Positions 10,946-24,073 of a DNA stretch of 64,000 bases are shown here, piece by piece. The translations under genes and the position numbers were made by a program. Position 1 is the first letter of the stretch. The number at the start of each line of letters is the position of its first letter. Under the pieces are notes generated by a model that saw only the letters and a list, made by a program, of their open reading frames with translations, was not told where the DNA came from and searched no databases. This stretch comes from Zygaena filipendulae (lineage: Eukaryota > Arthropoda > Insecta > Lepidoptera > Zygaenidae): assembly GCA_907165275.2 (NCBI GenBank), contig OU015663.1, positions 4,910,501-4,974,500 of the forward strand, read 5' to 3'.

Positions 10946-11612
10946 TAGGGTACTCACATGATTTTTTTTCCTGTCTATTTTAAAGATATATGGCCTACTT
11001 AAACAAAGCAAGAAAAAGAAAACAAATATATGCATAAATTAATTAAATAGAGCGTTTCAAAGTTCTTACTTTTGACTTTACCGCCGAAACGCGGCATGAC
11101 GTCACTAGTCAAAAATTACGCCTTATTAATCTGTGGTAGAGATGTCACTGTCGTATTGACAGAGTTATGTGACACTGACAGACAGATAACTTCAATATCC
11201 AAAAGCGAAATTAAGGTTGAACTGTGTCGAGTTACTTCCAAAAGTTCCAGTAAAGAATCAAAATGTATCTTACTGATGCATTTTAAAGAAAAAAACCTTC
11301 AGAAAAAGGAAAATATGTGTTGACTGTATGCACTTAGTCTCTTTTACCTTCCCTGAAAGAGGTAAATGTTTTCTAAAAAAAAAGTGACGTAATATGCTAA
11401 GCGTGGCTGTGATTGGTGTTTCCAAGGAAGTTATAAGTACTACGTAGTACTTATAACTTCCTTGGGTGTTTCATTGCAACGTTCCGTTTCACAAAATTAA
11501 AAGTGGCATATTTTGGAAACCATTGATAATTTTTTAGTAAATCTTTCACTAAGGCTTTATTTTTGAAATATTGACACAATTTCTTATTATAAATTCCATG
11601 TAAGTACCCTAT
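10946..11612 (+). mobile_element. MITE family D, complete, carrying an hAT-like insertion
   Basis: TAGGGTACTCACATG at left, CATGTAAGTACCCTA at right. Inner ACGCGGCATGACGTCACTAG is shared with 40060 and 49290. Interrupted at 11423-11464. Confidence 0.75.
11423..11464. mobile_element. 42-bp perfect palindrome with 8-bp target duplication (hAT-like minimal MITE)
   Basis: CAAGGAAGTTATAAGTAC starts one arm; the second arm is its exact complement with no spacer. GGTGTTTC lies on both sides (11415-11422 and 11465-11472). Related elements have a single GGTGTTTC here, so the duplication came with the insertion. Confidence 0.75.
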
Positions 11613-11909
11613 TACCGATTGACTATAGTTAGTAAGTACCTACGTCTTATAATGTTGATAAATGAAAAAAAAAAACAAGTAAATACAATAATTTTTAATT
11701 TATCAAATACCTATTCATTCCAAAAAATTACTCATTAATTTTCCTATTTTCAACATTTTCTGCCTCATTTTTTTATTAAAATCATATATGTTTTTAATGA
11801 ATTTTTTCATAATATGCTTTTCAGTTGCTTTAAATAATTAACATCAATTAATTTCTGCTTTAGTGTGTAATGTGACTTTGATTGTCGTCGTGGACATTTT
11901 GTTTCTTTA

Positions 11910-12084
11910 GGCCCGCCGCCCATTGTGACTTTTTGTCGCCGTGACTTTCTGTCACTTAGTCAAGTGCAATGAAAACTATACTGAGTGCGCTCATTATGGT
12001 GACGTGACAATACGGTGACCTCAGTACATTTTTCATAAGTGACAGAAAGTCACGGCGACAAAAAGTCACAATGGGCGGCGGGCC
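11910..12084. mobile_element. PIF/Harbinger-like MITE
   Basis: 175 bp. Ends GGCCCGCCGCCCATTGTGAC and exact complement; inverted repeats about 50 bp. TTA on both sides. No ORF. Confidence 0.8.
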
Positions 12085-12306
12085 TTAGTTTACAAAATGT
12101 TTACTGATGAAGTACGAGTATTGATTATTATCAGTACCTAGGGGTTGGATCATACGACGATTGATGACGTTGTAATAGTGGCAATTCGGAATTCGGATAC
12201 ATTACAAAGGACATAAGTAACCACCAAAATCAGTAGACTTTTTACTAAAACAGAAAACAGCTAGGGATATCTTTGACACAGTAGGGTTGGCAGCACTGCT
12301 AAGGAG

Positions 12307-12416
12307 TGTAGACAAGGAGAACCATCTCTGTGTATGTCCCACGTCGGAAAGCATGAAATAGTGGTGGCGCTACGGTAGCAAAAGATGATTTTTAAAAATA
12401 GCGCCAAAAGTTATGA
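12307..12416 (+). repeat. Repeat segment shared with 22155-22271 (inverted)
   Basis: GGAGAACCATCTCTGTG and TGGCGCTACGGTAGCAAAAG occur in both places in opposite orientation. Class unknown. Confidence 0.55.
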
Positions 12417-12539
12417 TAGTGGCATAGAACAAGAAGATATTAAATTTTTCAACTCCAACTCAGCACACTTCGCTTATAACTGCTAAATTCATATAATTCT
12501 CTCTTGCTACGATTGAGTTGTAATTTACTGCTTACAGCT

Positions 12540-13682
12540 GGACATTTTTTCGGCTTGTGTCCCCAAAGCGTTAAACACATTGTTCCTCACATTTATAAAC
12601 GACCTACCGATCTGTATCTCTGACGGTTTGATGGTCTTGTTTGCGGACGACACCACAGTTATAGTTAGTGCGCCAACACACGAACACCTGGAGAGTAAGA
12701 TCACAACCGCCTGTGAGCAGTTGCAAAAATGGTTTACGACGAACGGTCTTATTCTAAACGTTACCAAATCTAACGTGATGTTATTCTCAGCTCGAAATTC
12801 TACTCTATCCCCTACCATACAAACTCCAATGCCAATTTCTATGACAAGCCGGTTTCTAGGCTTTCACATAGACAGAAATCTAAATTGGAAACATCACGTT
12901 GAGATTCTTTGTGAAAAACTAAGTGGTGCCGTATTTGCGATAAGAAAGCTCAAGCCGATAATGTCCTCGGACGCACTGTTGCAAATTTATCACGCATATT
13001 TCCACTCCATCTTGTCGTATGGCATAATTCTTTGGGGAAATTCCACGGACTTGGCCAGGGTGCTTAAAATGCAAAAACGCATATTGGCAGGTGTTAAACC
13101 AGGTCACTCGTGTAGAGATTTATTCACAAAATATAAAATAATGACATTTTATTCACAGTAGGACGTATTTGACATAATAATTTTCACCCGATGTAATTTA
13201 TGTGATTTCGAGCGGATTGATATTCCTGGCAGAGTGACCCGACAAACTGGGCGACTTAAGGTGGTGCCACAACGGTTGGCACTCATGGATAAAAATCCAC
13301 GTGTTTAATGGTCCTTCGTTCTACGAAAAACTACCTGTAGACATTAAGAACGAAACCTCGGACTAAGCATTTCAGCGCCGACTTAAAAACTTTTTATTGG
13401 ATAAATCATTGAACTCTGTAAAAGAGTATCCATGACATTATTTATTTACTACAGTGACATTTTATTGAAAATAAATTGTTACCTGCAGTGATTACCTTCT
13501 CTCTGGTTACCTGGTGTTTCTACTTGAGATTTTACTGTTATATTAATTATTATTTAATTCTATTTTTCTTTTAAACATATTAACAATCTCTATAGTGAAT
13601 TTATTTAAGTTTGACATGAAATGTAAATGAAATTTTTAAAGAGAAAATAAAATATCTAATCTAATCTATCTAATCTAACCAA
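12540..13682 (+). pseudogene. 5'-truncated non-LTR retrotransposon (reverse transcriptase C-terminal part)
   Basis: The frame at 12580-13161 encodes the palm of a Jockey/CR1-like reverse transcriptase: FINDLP, then LMVLFADDTTVIVSA with the catalytic F-A-D-D box, then LGFHIDRNLNWKHHV and LSYGIILWG. After a stop at 13159 the remaining C-terminal homology continues with further stops to about 13440 (RVTRQTGRLKVVPQ). The element ends in a (ATCTAATCT)-type tail at 13650-13682, as in LINE 3' ends. Dead copy. Confidence 0.85.
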
Positions 13683-13877
13683 AGATAAAATCTTTTAATT
13701 TGCTAATATTGGTTCACTAACCCGAGAAAAGAGCGGCAACAGCGCGCGCGCGCGCGGTTTCTATAATCTGATTGGCGCCGTGCGCGCTAAAGTAGCTGCG
13801 AGTTGGCAACGTGGCGTATTTGTACCGATAGGGAAGTTGTTTTACAGTGGAGGTCGTTAACCTATCCGTGATAACTT

Positions 13878-14116
13878 ACCGCCGCACTCAGAGTCGACTT
13901 TAATGATTCCTTAGTTAAGTATAGATTTTTAAGATAAAACTGCCGCAATCAGAGACGCTCAGTAAATTAATTTTAGTTGGCATTTAATGAGATGTAACTT
14001 AATTAGTTAAATGCCAATTAACATTAATTTATTAAACTTGTCTGATTGCGGCAGTTTTGTTTTAAAAATCTATACTTAACTAAGTAATCATTAAAGTCGA
14101 CTCTGAGTGCGGCGGT
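13878..14116. mobile_element. MITE family B, complete
   Basis: Same structure as 3903-4144, flanked by TTA on both sides. Confidence 0.8.
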
Positions 14117-14880
14117 TAGTTACCTAGAAAAAAAATACAGGCCGAGGAAATTTTTTTTAATGACAAATTAAACTTATTTGATAGTTTCATTAAACTATTT
14201 GATAGGTCAAGTTTATAAGTTTGTGAATATTGTGAGTTTGTGACGTTGTAGGGGGTAATCTCTGGATAGTGGATCTACTGAACCGAAATTACCGCGGGTG
14301 AAACCGCGGGGGACAGATAGTACTCTTATATATTTCATTTATTGTCGTATTGTTGTCCCCACCCGTCCAAAACCGGCCTGTATCTCGTGTACATCGTAGG
14401 AAAAATACTTTAAAAAAGTTATAAAAAAACAACCTAATTTCGCGCCGTTCCACACTCAATAAAATTGTTTTTTGTGCTTCAATTTTGAATGAAACTTTCG
14501 CTATGATACTCTGGAAACCAATTAAAATAAAAAAAAACGGTCAAGAACGAGCCTCGTAATCAGGGAGCACAATCAGGTTTCAAACAATTCTTTTCCCGCA
14601 ACTATTAGATATTTATGTCGAAAATACCTACTTATTTCTGCTTTGATCTTTTGTCGAAAATGTTCAAGTTCAAGACCTCGCATAATGGCTTGACGACTAC
14701 AACAGCTGTCATCGACGACAACACTCACAGACCACAGTTCATTCATAAAGTTATGGTATTTTCGAGAGCAAAAACATTTGTGGGAAAATAAAAATGATTT
14801 GATGAGTTATAATTAATAGTTAGTATAAAAGTACCTACTTACCTAAATTAACTAGACGTGATGAAAAATAAAATGCTCAC

Positions 14881-14983
14881 TGTTGTTTCTGCCTAAAGCT
14901 TTGTGTAGTGTCCAAGCATCAGATTCCGCAGGACGGCGCGTGAATATGGCCGGCAAGAAACCGCTAATGCCTGACAAAACCAT
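14881..14983 (-). CDS. Possible 5' exon (weak)
   Basis: ATG at 14983, 34 codons ending ALGRNN, donor A|GTGAGC in phase 1. That phase would fit the exon at 3745, but the THAP gene would then lie inside the intron, on the same strand. The plus strand here is also partly open. Shown as a candidate only. Confidence 0.22.
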
Positions 14984-15422
14984 GACAAAACAATGAACAA
15001 TTAAACTTCGACTCAGCGAATCAAACAATCGAAGAAATGATATCGAATCCAATCGTCGATATTGCTAATTAAAAGGCGTAGTATGAAGTGAGTAAGCTAT
15101 GTACATTGTACATTGTACATAGTTTCAGTACCGCACGATTTTATTGAATTAATGCTAATTCAGCTTTAGGTAACTACGTGGTAACTACCTAATCATGATA
15201 AAAATTTTGACAATGCAGAAAGTTAAGAAATAAACAAATAAACTAGGTTAGTATTGTTATGATTCAAATTAATACCTACAATAAGTATGAACGCTTAGTA
15301 GTAGGAATACTTATTTAAGAAAATGCTTTTATTTAATTTTAAGATATGTAGCTATGTCGGTTTATACCTATGTAAGCTAGAATATAACAACATTTATTTA
15401 GAACTAACTATTTATTTATTTA

Positions 15423-15640
15423 GAGCTGTGCCCCAGGGTTTCACCCGCGTGAGTATCGGGATTCCCACAAGAACTCCAAAGTAGCCTAATTTACTCCTTA
15501 TAACCACAGCTAATTAGCAGCAGCTCCTTATAACCACAGTTATATATAAGCAGTGGCCAGTAAAAATCCCGTCCAAATCGGTCCAACCGTTTCGGAGATT
15601 CACCCGCGTGAGTTTCGGAATTCCCGCAGGAACTCGAAAC
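15423..15640 (+). mobile_element. SINE-like repeat, two partial units
   Basis: GAGCTGTGCCCCAGGGTTTC and ATTCACCCGCGTGAGTTTCG. Confidence 0.55.
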
Positions 15641-15997
15641 TTATTTTATTCTTCTTCTCCTTACAATAACAAACACAACAAAAAAAGAATTAGCGAAATT
15701 GTTCCAGCCGTTCACGTGTAGGTATATACTTAGACTAAGATTACATAAAAAGACGTTAGATAAGAATAAACAATAACATAGTTACCGATGTACTTATAAT
15801 CAACATCTCGTTTTAAGAAATCTGAACAATGATATTAGAAATATTACAGAAGAATTAAATTGTCATCGACATAGATGTGACAATTTTGTCTAAATGCCAA
15901 AGAGAATATAATCACTGTGCATAATATTATACGTATAAACAGAGCGACTGCGTCATTCACAATATCGGTAAAAATGGAAACACAGTAAATTTCCTTT

Positions 15998-16277
15998 TTA
16001 ATACAGTTGCTCAAAAAGTGGCATATTGCAGGGACGTATAGCGTTCGGGAAGTGGGCTATTACATACTCGAGCTTTTTCTTTACCTTTCCCGAACTCGTG
16101 CGTTCTCTTTGCCAACTGTCAAAAATGGCGACACGACTTTGACACACTTTTTGCATTGCGAAACGTAGGTTTCGCATTACTAATACTAGCGCCATCTCTT
16201 GATCACAGTTGGAACTTAGTTGAGTTTGTGTTTTTATTATTTTACTAAATTGCTTCATTTTTTCGCAACTGTATTAA
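15998..16277 (-). mobile_element. 280-bp element family F, copy 1
   Basis: Inverted ends TTAATACAGTTGC and GCAACTGTATTAA. Holds an 86-codon minus-strand frame (16258-15998) that recurs in the other two copies. Followed directly by a palindromic block TCATTGCAAAGAGTTCCGAC (16281-16380). Confidence 0.7.
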
Positions 16278-16565
16278 AAATAGTTGTTCAGTACACGTGC
16301 GGAACCGTCATTGCAAAGAGTTCCGACTGTCAACCCCTCCTGTTTGCAATGACAGGCTTTTCACACTCGTAATGAAATATACTATTGTGGAACAGCGCGA
16401 AATTAAGTTCGCGCTAAAAGGTAGTCATTCCACCTCACCATAGACCTCCTTTTCACTAAGCGTGCGCTGAATGCCGTTCAGGATTATAGGTTAGTAGCTG
16501 TTCCCCGTGGTTCCACTCGCGTTAGCTTCGGCGATCCCGTGAGTATTCAGAAATAAAAGTACTTT

Positions 16566-16846
16566 TTAATACAGTTGCTCAAAAAGTGGCATATTGCAGG
16601 GACGTATAGCGTTCGGGAAGTGGGCTATTACATACTCGAGCTTTTTCTTTACCTTTTCCGAACTCGTGCGTTCTCTTTCCCAACTGTCAAAAATGGCGAA
16701 ACGACTTTGACACACTTTTTGTATTGCGCAACGTAGGTTTCGTACTAATACGACTAGCGCCATCTCTTGATCACAGTTGGAACTTAGTTGAGTTTGTGTT
16801 TTTATTATTTTACTAAATTTCTTCATTTTTTTCGCAATTGTATTAA
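16566..16846 (-). mobile_element. Element family F, copy 2
   Basis: Same ends as copy 1; 86-codon frame at 16826-16566. Followed by the inverted block GTCATTGCAAAGAGTTCCGA / TCGGAACTCTTTGCAATGAC (16876-16965). Confidence 0.7.
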
Positions 16847-16999
16847 AAATAGTTGTTCAGTACACGTGCGGAACCGTCATTGCAAAGAGTTCCGACTGTC
16901 AACCCTCACCTTCGGCTGCGCCTCGGCTCGGGTCGACATTTGTCGGAACTCTTTGCAATGACAGCCTTTCCGCACTTGTAATGAAATATACTATACTAC

Positions 17000-17680
17000 G
17001 CTATATTTTTTTCTGTACATACCCTTGACAACGTGTAGATAGTATGAAAAATTTAATGTAGTTTCTTCCGCGTTAATTTCGAAATTCCCGGGCAATTTCT
17101 CGGGTTAAAAAATAGCGTATGTTGAGCCGTTTAGCCGTGAAAGCGTAATAAACAAACTCACCTTTGTTTCCTACGCTTTCACACGAGCGGCTTAATGGAT
17201 CATGAAATTTTGAAATTTTAAATTCATGTTGTCAGGCATATAGCGAGGGACATAGGGTCCTTTTTTTCAGATTTCCCGCGGGCACTCCGAAATTACCGCG
17301 GGTGAAACCGCAGGGAAGAGCTAGTCCTATAATACAATATCATTGCGGGTACTTAAACGTAGTTATCCAACTATGTTCCTACTGTTTTCATAATATTATA
17401 CAATAGCTGTGCCCCGCACCCGCGTGACTTTCGAAATTTCCGCAGGAACTCCAAAATAGTCTAATTTACTCCTAATAACATCAGTTGATTAGCCAAGAAA
17501 GTCCCGTCAAAATTGGACCATCCGTTTCGGAGAATCACCCGCGTGAGTTTCGGAATCCCCGCAGGGACTATTTTATAACATCAACTATCTGCCAGTGAAA
17601 GTCCCGTTGAAATCGGTCCAGCCATTTTAGAGATTAGCCGGAACAAACAGACAGACAGAAAAAAATAAAAATAAATGATT
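17000..17680. mobile_element. Cluster of SINE-like repeats in both orientations
   Basis: Reverse unit ends ACCGCGGGTGAAACCGCAGG at 17293; a forward unit starts at 17404 (ATAGCTGTGCCCCGCACC) and ends near 17670. Confidence 0.55.
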
Positions 17681-17689
17681 TTTTATGTA

Positions 17690-19124
17690 AGTAGGTACCG
17701 TATATTAGGTATGTAGTCTCATAAGAATTTGATGAGAATAGTTTCATAATGAAAAACTGTGAATTTGGAAATACAAACAGACACTTCAATTTTATTTAAG
17801 TATAATTAGGAATTTAATAAATATATATAGGTAGAAGATTTAGTTACCTATCTGTACGCGTAGCGTAGCTCGTAGTAGTGCCGTAGTGCGCTGCGCGAGC
17901 TTCAAATTCGCTATCTTTATTATATCCTACTGCTCACGATTTAGAGATTATAGATTACCGCGAACAGACAGACAGACAGACAGAAAAGAATTTTAAAAAC
18001 TTTTTTTATGGGCTTGGTTACTCTTCTTTTATCGCCCCTCTCAATTTTAGGTAAAAATATTCAATGTACAGAATCGCGAATTCCACTCTTTTATTATAGT
18101 ATAGATTTGCTTACTCATCCATCACAATTCCGTGTTCAACACAATAATTCAAATAATATAATAATTTATTGATACATAAAATATTTATAAGATATCTGTG
18201 AATAGTTTACACGGCAATATGTCAATAGTTACTGGTATCTTACTAAAACCTTTGGTTTTGGTTATGGTATTTGACCCATTATGTCGATCATTAAAAATAT
18301 ATTAAAAACGGTTTACTTTTTGTTCTCCGTTAAAAAACAATAGAAATTCCGTAAAATTACTCATGTCGTCAGTCGTCATCAAGATAAGTAATAATACGAT
18401 AGCCGGATTTGTAGGTAGGTATTGGTACAGACAGCATCACAAACAAACAAGATCGCCAATGTTGCCATCATTGTCAATTAAACAATTACACTTAGCTACA
18501 ATTACTAAATTATTATAATTCGTTAAATATACAGGTACCTAAGACAATTCGTCCGTATTTATAAAAGGCCTGCACTTCTTTAGCCATTTCTTTAGCCATA
18601 AGTCTAGTTAATTTGTCACCTGCACCCGCTACCTATAAAATGCATTTTCTTTCCTCGGCAGATACTCGGCAGTAATAGACTATATTTACGCGGTAATTGA
18701 CAATTTTTTGGAAAATATCTCAAATTATTATTCATTATACAATAGCATAATACAATTGCAGTTAGATTAATTATTTATTTATGAATTTCTCTAAAACAAG
18801 CTAAAACGCTAAAGACGTCATTCATACAGTCACGTGATGTCGTGACGTTACGTCCAGTCTTGCTTGCATCGTACAAATAAAAGTACCTACAAACAAACTT
18901 CGGCTGAAATTTGCTATAAACTATGAAGGGTAGAGGTAAAGAGAACCATCTTATACGGGGAACAAGCCGAAAAAGTGTCCAGCTGTCTCTCCGCGCACGG
19001 GCTACAAAAAGTGGCTAGAAGCGGCCACAAAAAGTGGCTGAAGCGCACAGGCTGTGACCGGTGGACGCCACCTGTGGTCGGTGGCCACCACTTATTTTCG
19101 TGCAGTATCATGATGGACTCTAAG
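17690..19124. other. No gene seen
   Basis: AT-rich intergenic or intronic sequence, with a CAGA run (17962-17981) and a GC-richer patch at 18920-19080 containing repeated AAAAAGTGGCT. Confidence 0.45.
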
Positions 19125-19582
19125 CAAGGGCGGATTTAGGGGGGGGCACGGGGGCACGTGCCCCCCCAGATGGTATTTTTGTTTACTATGGAGATCCCAT
19201 CACAGTACATACTTAGAAGCAAATCAAATTATCAAACTTGTTAAAATATATGAATAATATAACAGTCTTTCTGCTTCTGTCACATGAGTGAAACTCTTGT
19301 CTATTTCTGACTACTGGAATTGCGAATTTTGTTCGTTGCATCCCTTTCGCGCACTTGCAAATGAAATATGAGTGGTGCGGTCGCGGGAAAAAAAACTTTC
19401 TTTAACAAACTTTTAACAATAATTAAAAATAAAAATAAATCTTTCTATACTAGACATACTTGAACTTGTAGAAATAAACTATAAATATAAAAAATAAAGG
19501 TTATTTCTAACAGTTATTGTTAATTTTTTTGCCCGTCCGCCCCTTGTGCCCCTCCCAGAAAAATATCCTGTATCCGCCCTTG
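19125..19582. mobile_element. hAT-like MITE with intact 8-bp target duplication
   Basis: 458 bp. Ends CAAGGGCGGATTTAGG and ATCCGCCCTTG; ACTCTAAG directly repeated at 19117-19124 and 19583-19590. G-run and CACGTG palindrome near the left end. No ORF. Confidence 0.85.
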
Positions 19583-20205
19583 ACTCTAAGGTTTAATTGC
19601 GCTGCTTCTGATAAAAAATAACGTCGCAGTTAACGAAACCGTAGTTATTGAATATACAGCCAATTTTAACAAACTTACACAAATCTGCCCTGTTATACTA
19701 TTATCTCTATTTGTCGTTATCTACCAAATGTTTTAAAAAACATTTGCAGCGGTGTAACTTAACAATCATAAAACGTATTGGGATACTTGAAGGTACCAAA
19801 ACATAGATCAAGTAAAATAGGTAGGTACTTTAAAATAGTTTGCTTTTCATATTGCAAACATATCATTTCATGATAAATCTTTTTGGCGTATTAGTTCATC
19901 ATCTAAAATCTTATGAATCATTGACTAAAATGCTAACTACTCAAGATATCGAAAAACCGGCACCATTGTCAATAGTTATATAGTACATTGTTATCCTAGG
20001 GGTGAAAGTAACTTATTTAGTCCCGAGACGGGGTTTTTTACGAATGCAAGGAAAGTCAAAATAAAAATAGGAATTAGCTAAAGAAAAAATGAGTGAAGAT
20101 CGGATAGTCGCTTGACACTTTCCCATCTATTTCTTTTTCTTTGGCCGACTAGCTATTCAGCCAGTATTTTTTATTTACATTGTGGCGACCTAAAAAAAAT
20201 ATTTT

Positions 20206-20490
20206 TTAATACAGTTGCTCAAAAAGTGGCGTATTGCAGGGACGTTTAGCGTTCGGGATGAGGGCTATTACATACTCGAGCTTTTTGTTTACCTTTCCCG
20301 AACTCGTGCGTTCTCTTTGCCAACTGTCAAAAATGGCGACACGACTTTGACACACTTTTAGCATTGCGAAACGTAGGTTTCGCATTACTAATACGACTAG
20401 CGCCATCTCTTGATCACAGTTGGAACTTAGTTGAGTTTGTTGTGTTTTTGATATTTTATTAAATTGCTTAATTTTTCGCAACTGTATTAA
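20206..20490 (-). mobile_element. Element family F, copy 3
   Basis: Same ends; 91-codon frame at 20481-20206. Followed by the same inverted block (20519-20608). Confidence 0.7.
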
Positions 20491-21628
20491 AAATAGTTGT
20501 TCAGTACACGTGCGGAACCGTCATTGCAAAGAGTTCCGACTGTCAACCCTCACCTTCGGCTGCGCCTCGGCTCGGGTAGACATTTGTCGGAACTCTTTGC
20601 AATGACAGGCTTTCCGCACTTGTAATGAAATATACTATTCTTTAATTATTAAGTATTAATTAAAGAAAATAAAAAAATATAAATAGGAATTAGCTTAAGA
20701 AAAAGTGAGTGAATTTTATTTTAATTAATACCTACTTAAACTTTACGTTATTTCAATTTTACATCGCGCTGGCTGTATAGAAAGTTGAAAAATGGTTCAA
20801 TAGAAATGTGAAAATAGACCTAGTTTTTTTTTAATAATTTGACAGTTGTCAGTTGAAAGCGATTCTCCCTAGGGCTGAAAAGGGTTACTTTCAACCCGCT
20901 TCTCAGGCAACTTCAGACCTACTTTCCGAGTATGAGTAATGAAAAATATTTTATTGACAGATATGAGTAGAAGGATTAATATCATTTCGATAATTTAAAA
21001 AGCACCCCACGCTTTTTTTAAAAATAAAATGCATTTTTTTTTATTTACATTATTATTAATTTATATTTATTAAAATTTTTATACACTATCCTTAATTCTA
21101 ATTTATTAAAATTTATTTTTTACTTTTTAGTTTGGTTTTCTATAAAAAGCGTGTTTTTTAGTTTTTTTTTAAACTATTATTTATTTTCTACTTTTTAGTT
21201 TGGTTTATTTTTTAGTTTTTAGTTTCCCTGATTGGTCTTGACGCAGACAGTCCGGGTCGCAGGAAAACAAAAAATCGCTCACCCTGATTATCCTAGTAAG
21301 GATAACGGGTCAAACTGTTTAAAATATTGAATTGTCATCAGTCCATAATAAGTATGTCAAATTTCGAGTTAATCCGACGTTTTGAACGGGGTCAAAATCA
21401 TGTTCAAAGATTCTGTTACATACTAACATACATTACATACGTCTGAAGCTAATAAAAAGCGTGTAAAAATACAAAAAAAAAAACTAATTTTGAAAAAATA
21501 ACAGTTGCTTTGTTTTTCCGTAGGGCAGCCGAATAGCAAGAGGGAATGATATGAATTGAACAGTTTTAAACGGAATGAAGTCTGCTGATTTGTGAAGTTT
21601 ATCTTCCTTGTTCAATTGGCTATATATA

Positions 21629-22134
21629 CACACCGGCAGAATTAGCGGAACATAAAAAGGCAGAGAATTGAAATAATAACATATATTATGTATTAAAACA
21701 AATTGTTATCAGGCATGAAGTAATAAACTAATATACATCTTTTAACATCGACTTTAAGAAGTTTTTAGTTAAATTTTATTAAAAGTAATCAAAATTAAAA
21801 AAAAAATCTCTAGTTTGTGACAACACAGGCAATGTTGCAAATAAAAGTTGAATCACGAAGGGGAAACACACGTTATTAATCGTTCATTTATTTTGTGTTA
21901 AAATCACAGTAATATTTAATTTGCAACATTATTTGTGTGCCCACAAATTAAAGAAAAAGTGTTTTTTTTTTATTATTATTTTAATAAAATTTAATAATTT
22001 AATTCCAAACTTTTAAAGTGTTAAAAGATGTATATTAATTTATTACTTCACGTCTAATTATTATTTGTTTTAATATATATACGTAATTATTTCTATACTC
22101 TGCCTTTTTATGTTCCGCTAATTCTGCCGGTGTG
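21629..22134. mobile_element. Tc1/mariner-type MITE
   Basis: 506 bp. Ends CACACCGGCAGAATTAGCGG and exact complement; inverted repeats about 40 bp, flanked by TATATA runs. AT-rich middle without ORF. Confidence 0.75.
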
Positions 22135-22154
22135 TATATATAGGTATATATAAT

Positions 22155-22271
22155 AACTTTTGGCGCTATCTTTAAAATTCATCTTTTGCTACCGTAGCGC
22201 CACCACTATTTGATGCTTCTCTACGGACACTTATTCACAGAGATGGTTCTCCTTGTCTCTACTACACTCCA
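22155..22271 (-). repeat. Repeat segment shared with 12307-12416 (inverted)
   Basis: CTTTTGCTACCGTAGCGCCA and CAGAGATGGTTCTCCTTGTC are the complements of the copy at 12.3 kb. Confidence 0.55.
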
Positions 22272-22990
22272 TACTGTAAACAAACAAGCATGTTCTCCAA
22301 GTTTCGCCAAATCCACGCCGTTTTCAATCACGATGTTAAAAGTAAAAAAAAATATTAATAATAATTTGAGTCGGCACTTTCATACTAATCGCTGTACCGA
22401 TCTATGAGGGCATGCAATGTATGACCTTACCAATGCAATGTATAACGCGGTCATAGGAATTTGGTTAAGTATTCCAAAGTTGGTAAAGAAGTTCGCGCAT
22501 AAATTCATAGTAATTCAAGGGAATGTCGCTAGGCTTCGCCAGAGAGAAGGTAATGGGCTTCGCTTCGCTTTAATGTAATTTTTTGTGTTTGACGTATGGC
22601 AACATAGACACGAGGTTTGAAAGACAGTATGGTCAATGGCATAGACATAAAAGCTCAATGGGCAACCGGTGAGGCAATTAAGTTCGTGACGCAAGGCATT
22701 AAGTTCGCCATTTGCACCTTTTTGTGCATTAAAGAATGAATAAATAAATAATGAGCGTAGTGATTATATTATCTTTGGGTGTGAAAGTCATTTTATTCTC
22801 TTTGGTACCTAATTAGTAATTAAAAGTTGGATAATAACTGTATAGATTTTGTTGTTGGCAGGTATGTTTTTGCAGTTTCATTGCATCTAGTTTTTTTAGG
22901 ACTGGCAAGCAAAAGTAACCGGAAAGCCAATCCAATCATACTCATGCTTAGTTATTCTTCTGAGTCACTCACTAATACCTCTCTATGCAG

Positions 22991-23055
22991 TTTGTGCATA
23001 CTTCGTGAGACCCGAGGGTGCGATAGTCGATAACAAACAAATGGGCATCAAATGG
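22991..23055 (+). CDS. Possible plus-strand exon
   Basis: Acceptor acctctctatgcag with an upstream ctaat branch-like site, then TT and 21 codons CAYFVRPEGAIVDNKQMGIK plus W, donor TGG|GTAAGC. GC-richer than its surroundings. Ends in phase 0, matching the exon at 24419. Antisense frames are also open. Confidence 0.35.
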
Positions 23056-23869
23056 GTAAGCCGAAGCCGGCACTACTAACCTCGAAACGTGGCGTTCAAC
23101 ACTCGCAAGCGGCCCGCGAAGATCATTGTCGCTAATCGAAGCTTAAAGTATAATCAATTACTTCACATTATATTACATAAATTAATTAAGCTGATGTTTA
23201 CTATGATAAGTCAAAAGCATAATCGAATTGAATATTACTTAATTATATAACAGCATTTGTAACTACTAATAACAATGATAGGTACCTAAGTAGTTAACAC
23301 ATGAAAGACTGATATGTACCTACGGTATACAATGATATTATTATAAGTATACTGTACGTACGTCACTAACAATAAGAAAACACTGTTGGTTGGCTAGGCC
23401 AAGGATGAATTTTGTAGCTACAAATCAAAATGAAAAGATTATGTGATAAAAAAGAAGGACCGTATCCACACTGATATTAACAAAACTACCTTTACCTATC
23501 TGATTTGTGCCTACAGTGTAATAAATATCAATATTCGGTGAATAACCTAAAATATGTAAGTATTATCAAAGTAATATATATGTACATAATACATAAAGCA
23601 CTACATTACACAATACACATAGCCAAATTCATAGCACTCGGGACTGCATAGTGCTGCACATAATAGCCAAATTCCCAATCTGACTCTGAAAGTCGGACAG
23701 TATTGCCAGTAAAAAAGACTAAATTTCTACAGCAGCATAAAGCCGGAAATAGTATTTATTAATAACTTGCTGGTGTCCAAGAATTCAGTGACCGTCCGTG
23801 GGGTCGTATTTTTGAATCGTTCGAATTACTTTCGTGCACGGAATCGCAAGATTCGCATGCGAATGCTTA

Positions 23870-24073
23870 ATCCTATTAATATTATTGAAGTTAGATGTTT
23901 GGATGTTTAGATGTTTGTTACTCAATCACGCAAAAACGGCTGAACGGATTTGGATGAAATTTGGCATGCACGTTGTCAGGGGTATAGAGAAGAAAATAAG
24001 GTACTTTTTATCCCGGAATTCTCGCGGGAACTCTGAAATTACCGCAGGTGAAACCACTAGGTACAGCTAGTTA
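23870..24073 (-). mobile_element. SINE-like repeat, full length
   Basis: ATCCTATTAATATTATTG start and ACCGCAGGTGAAACCACTAG end, reverse orientation. Confidence 0.7.
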
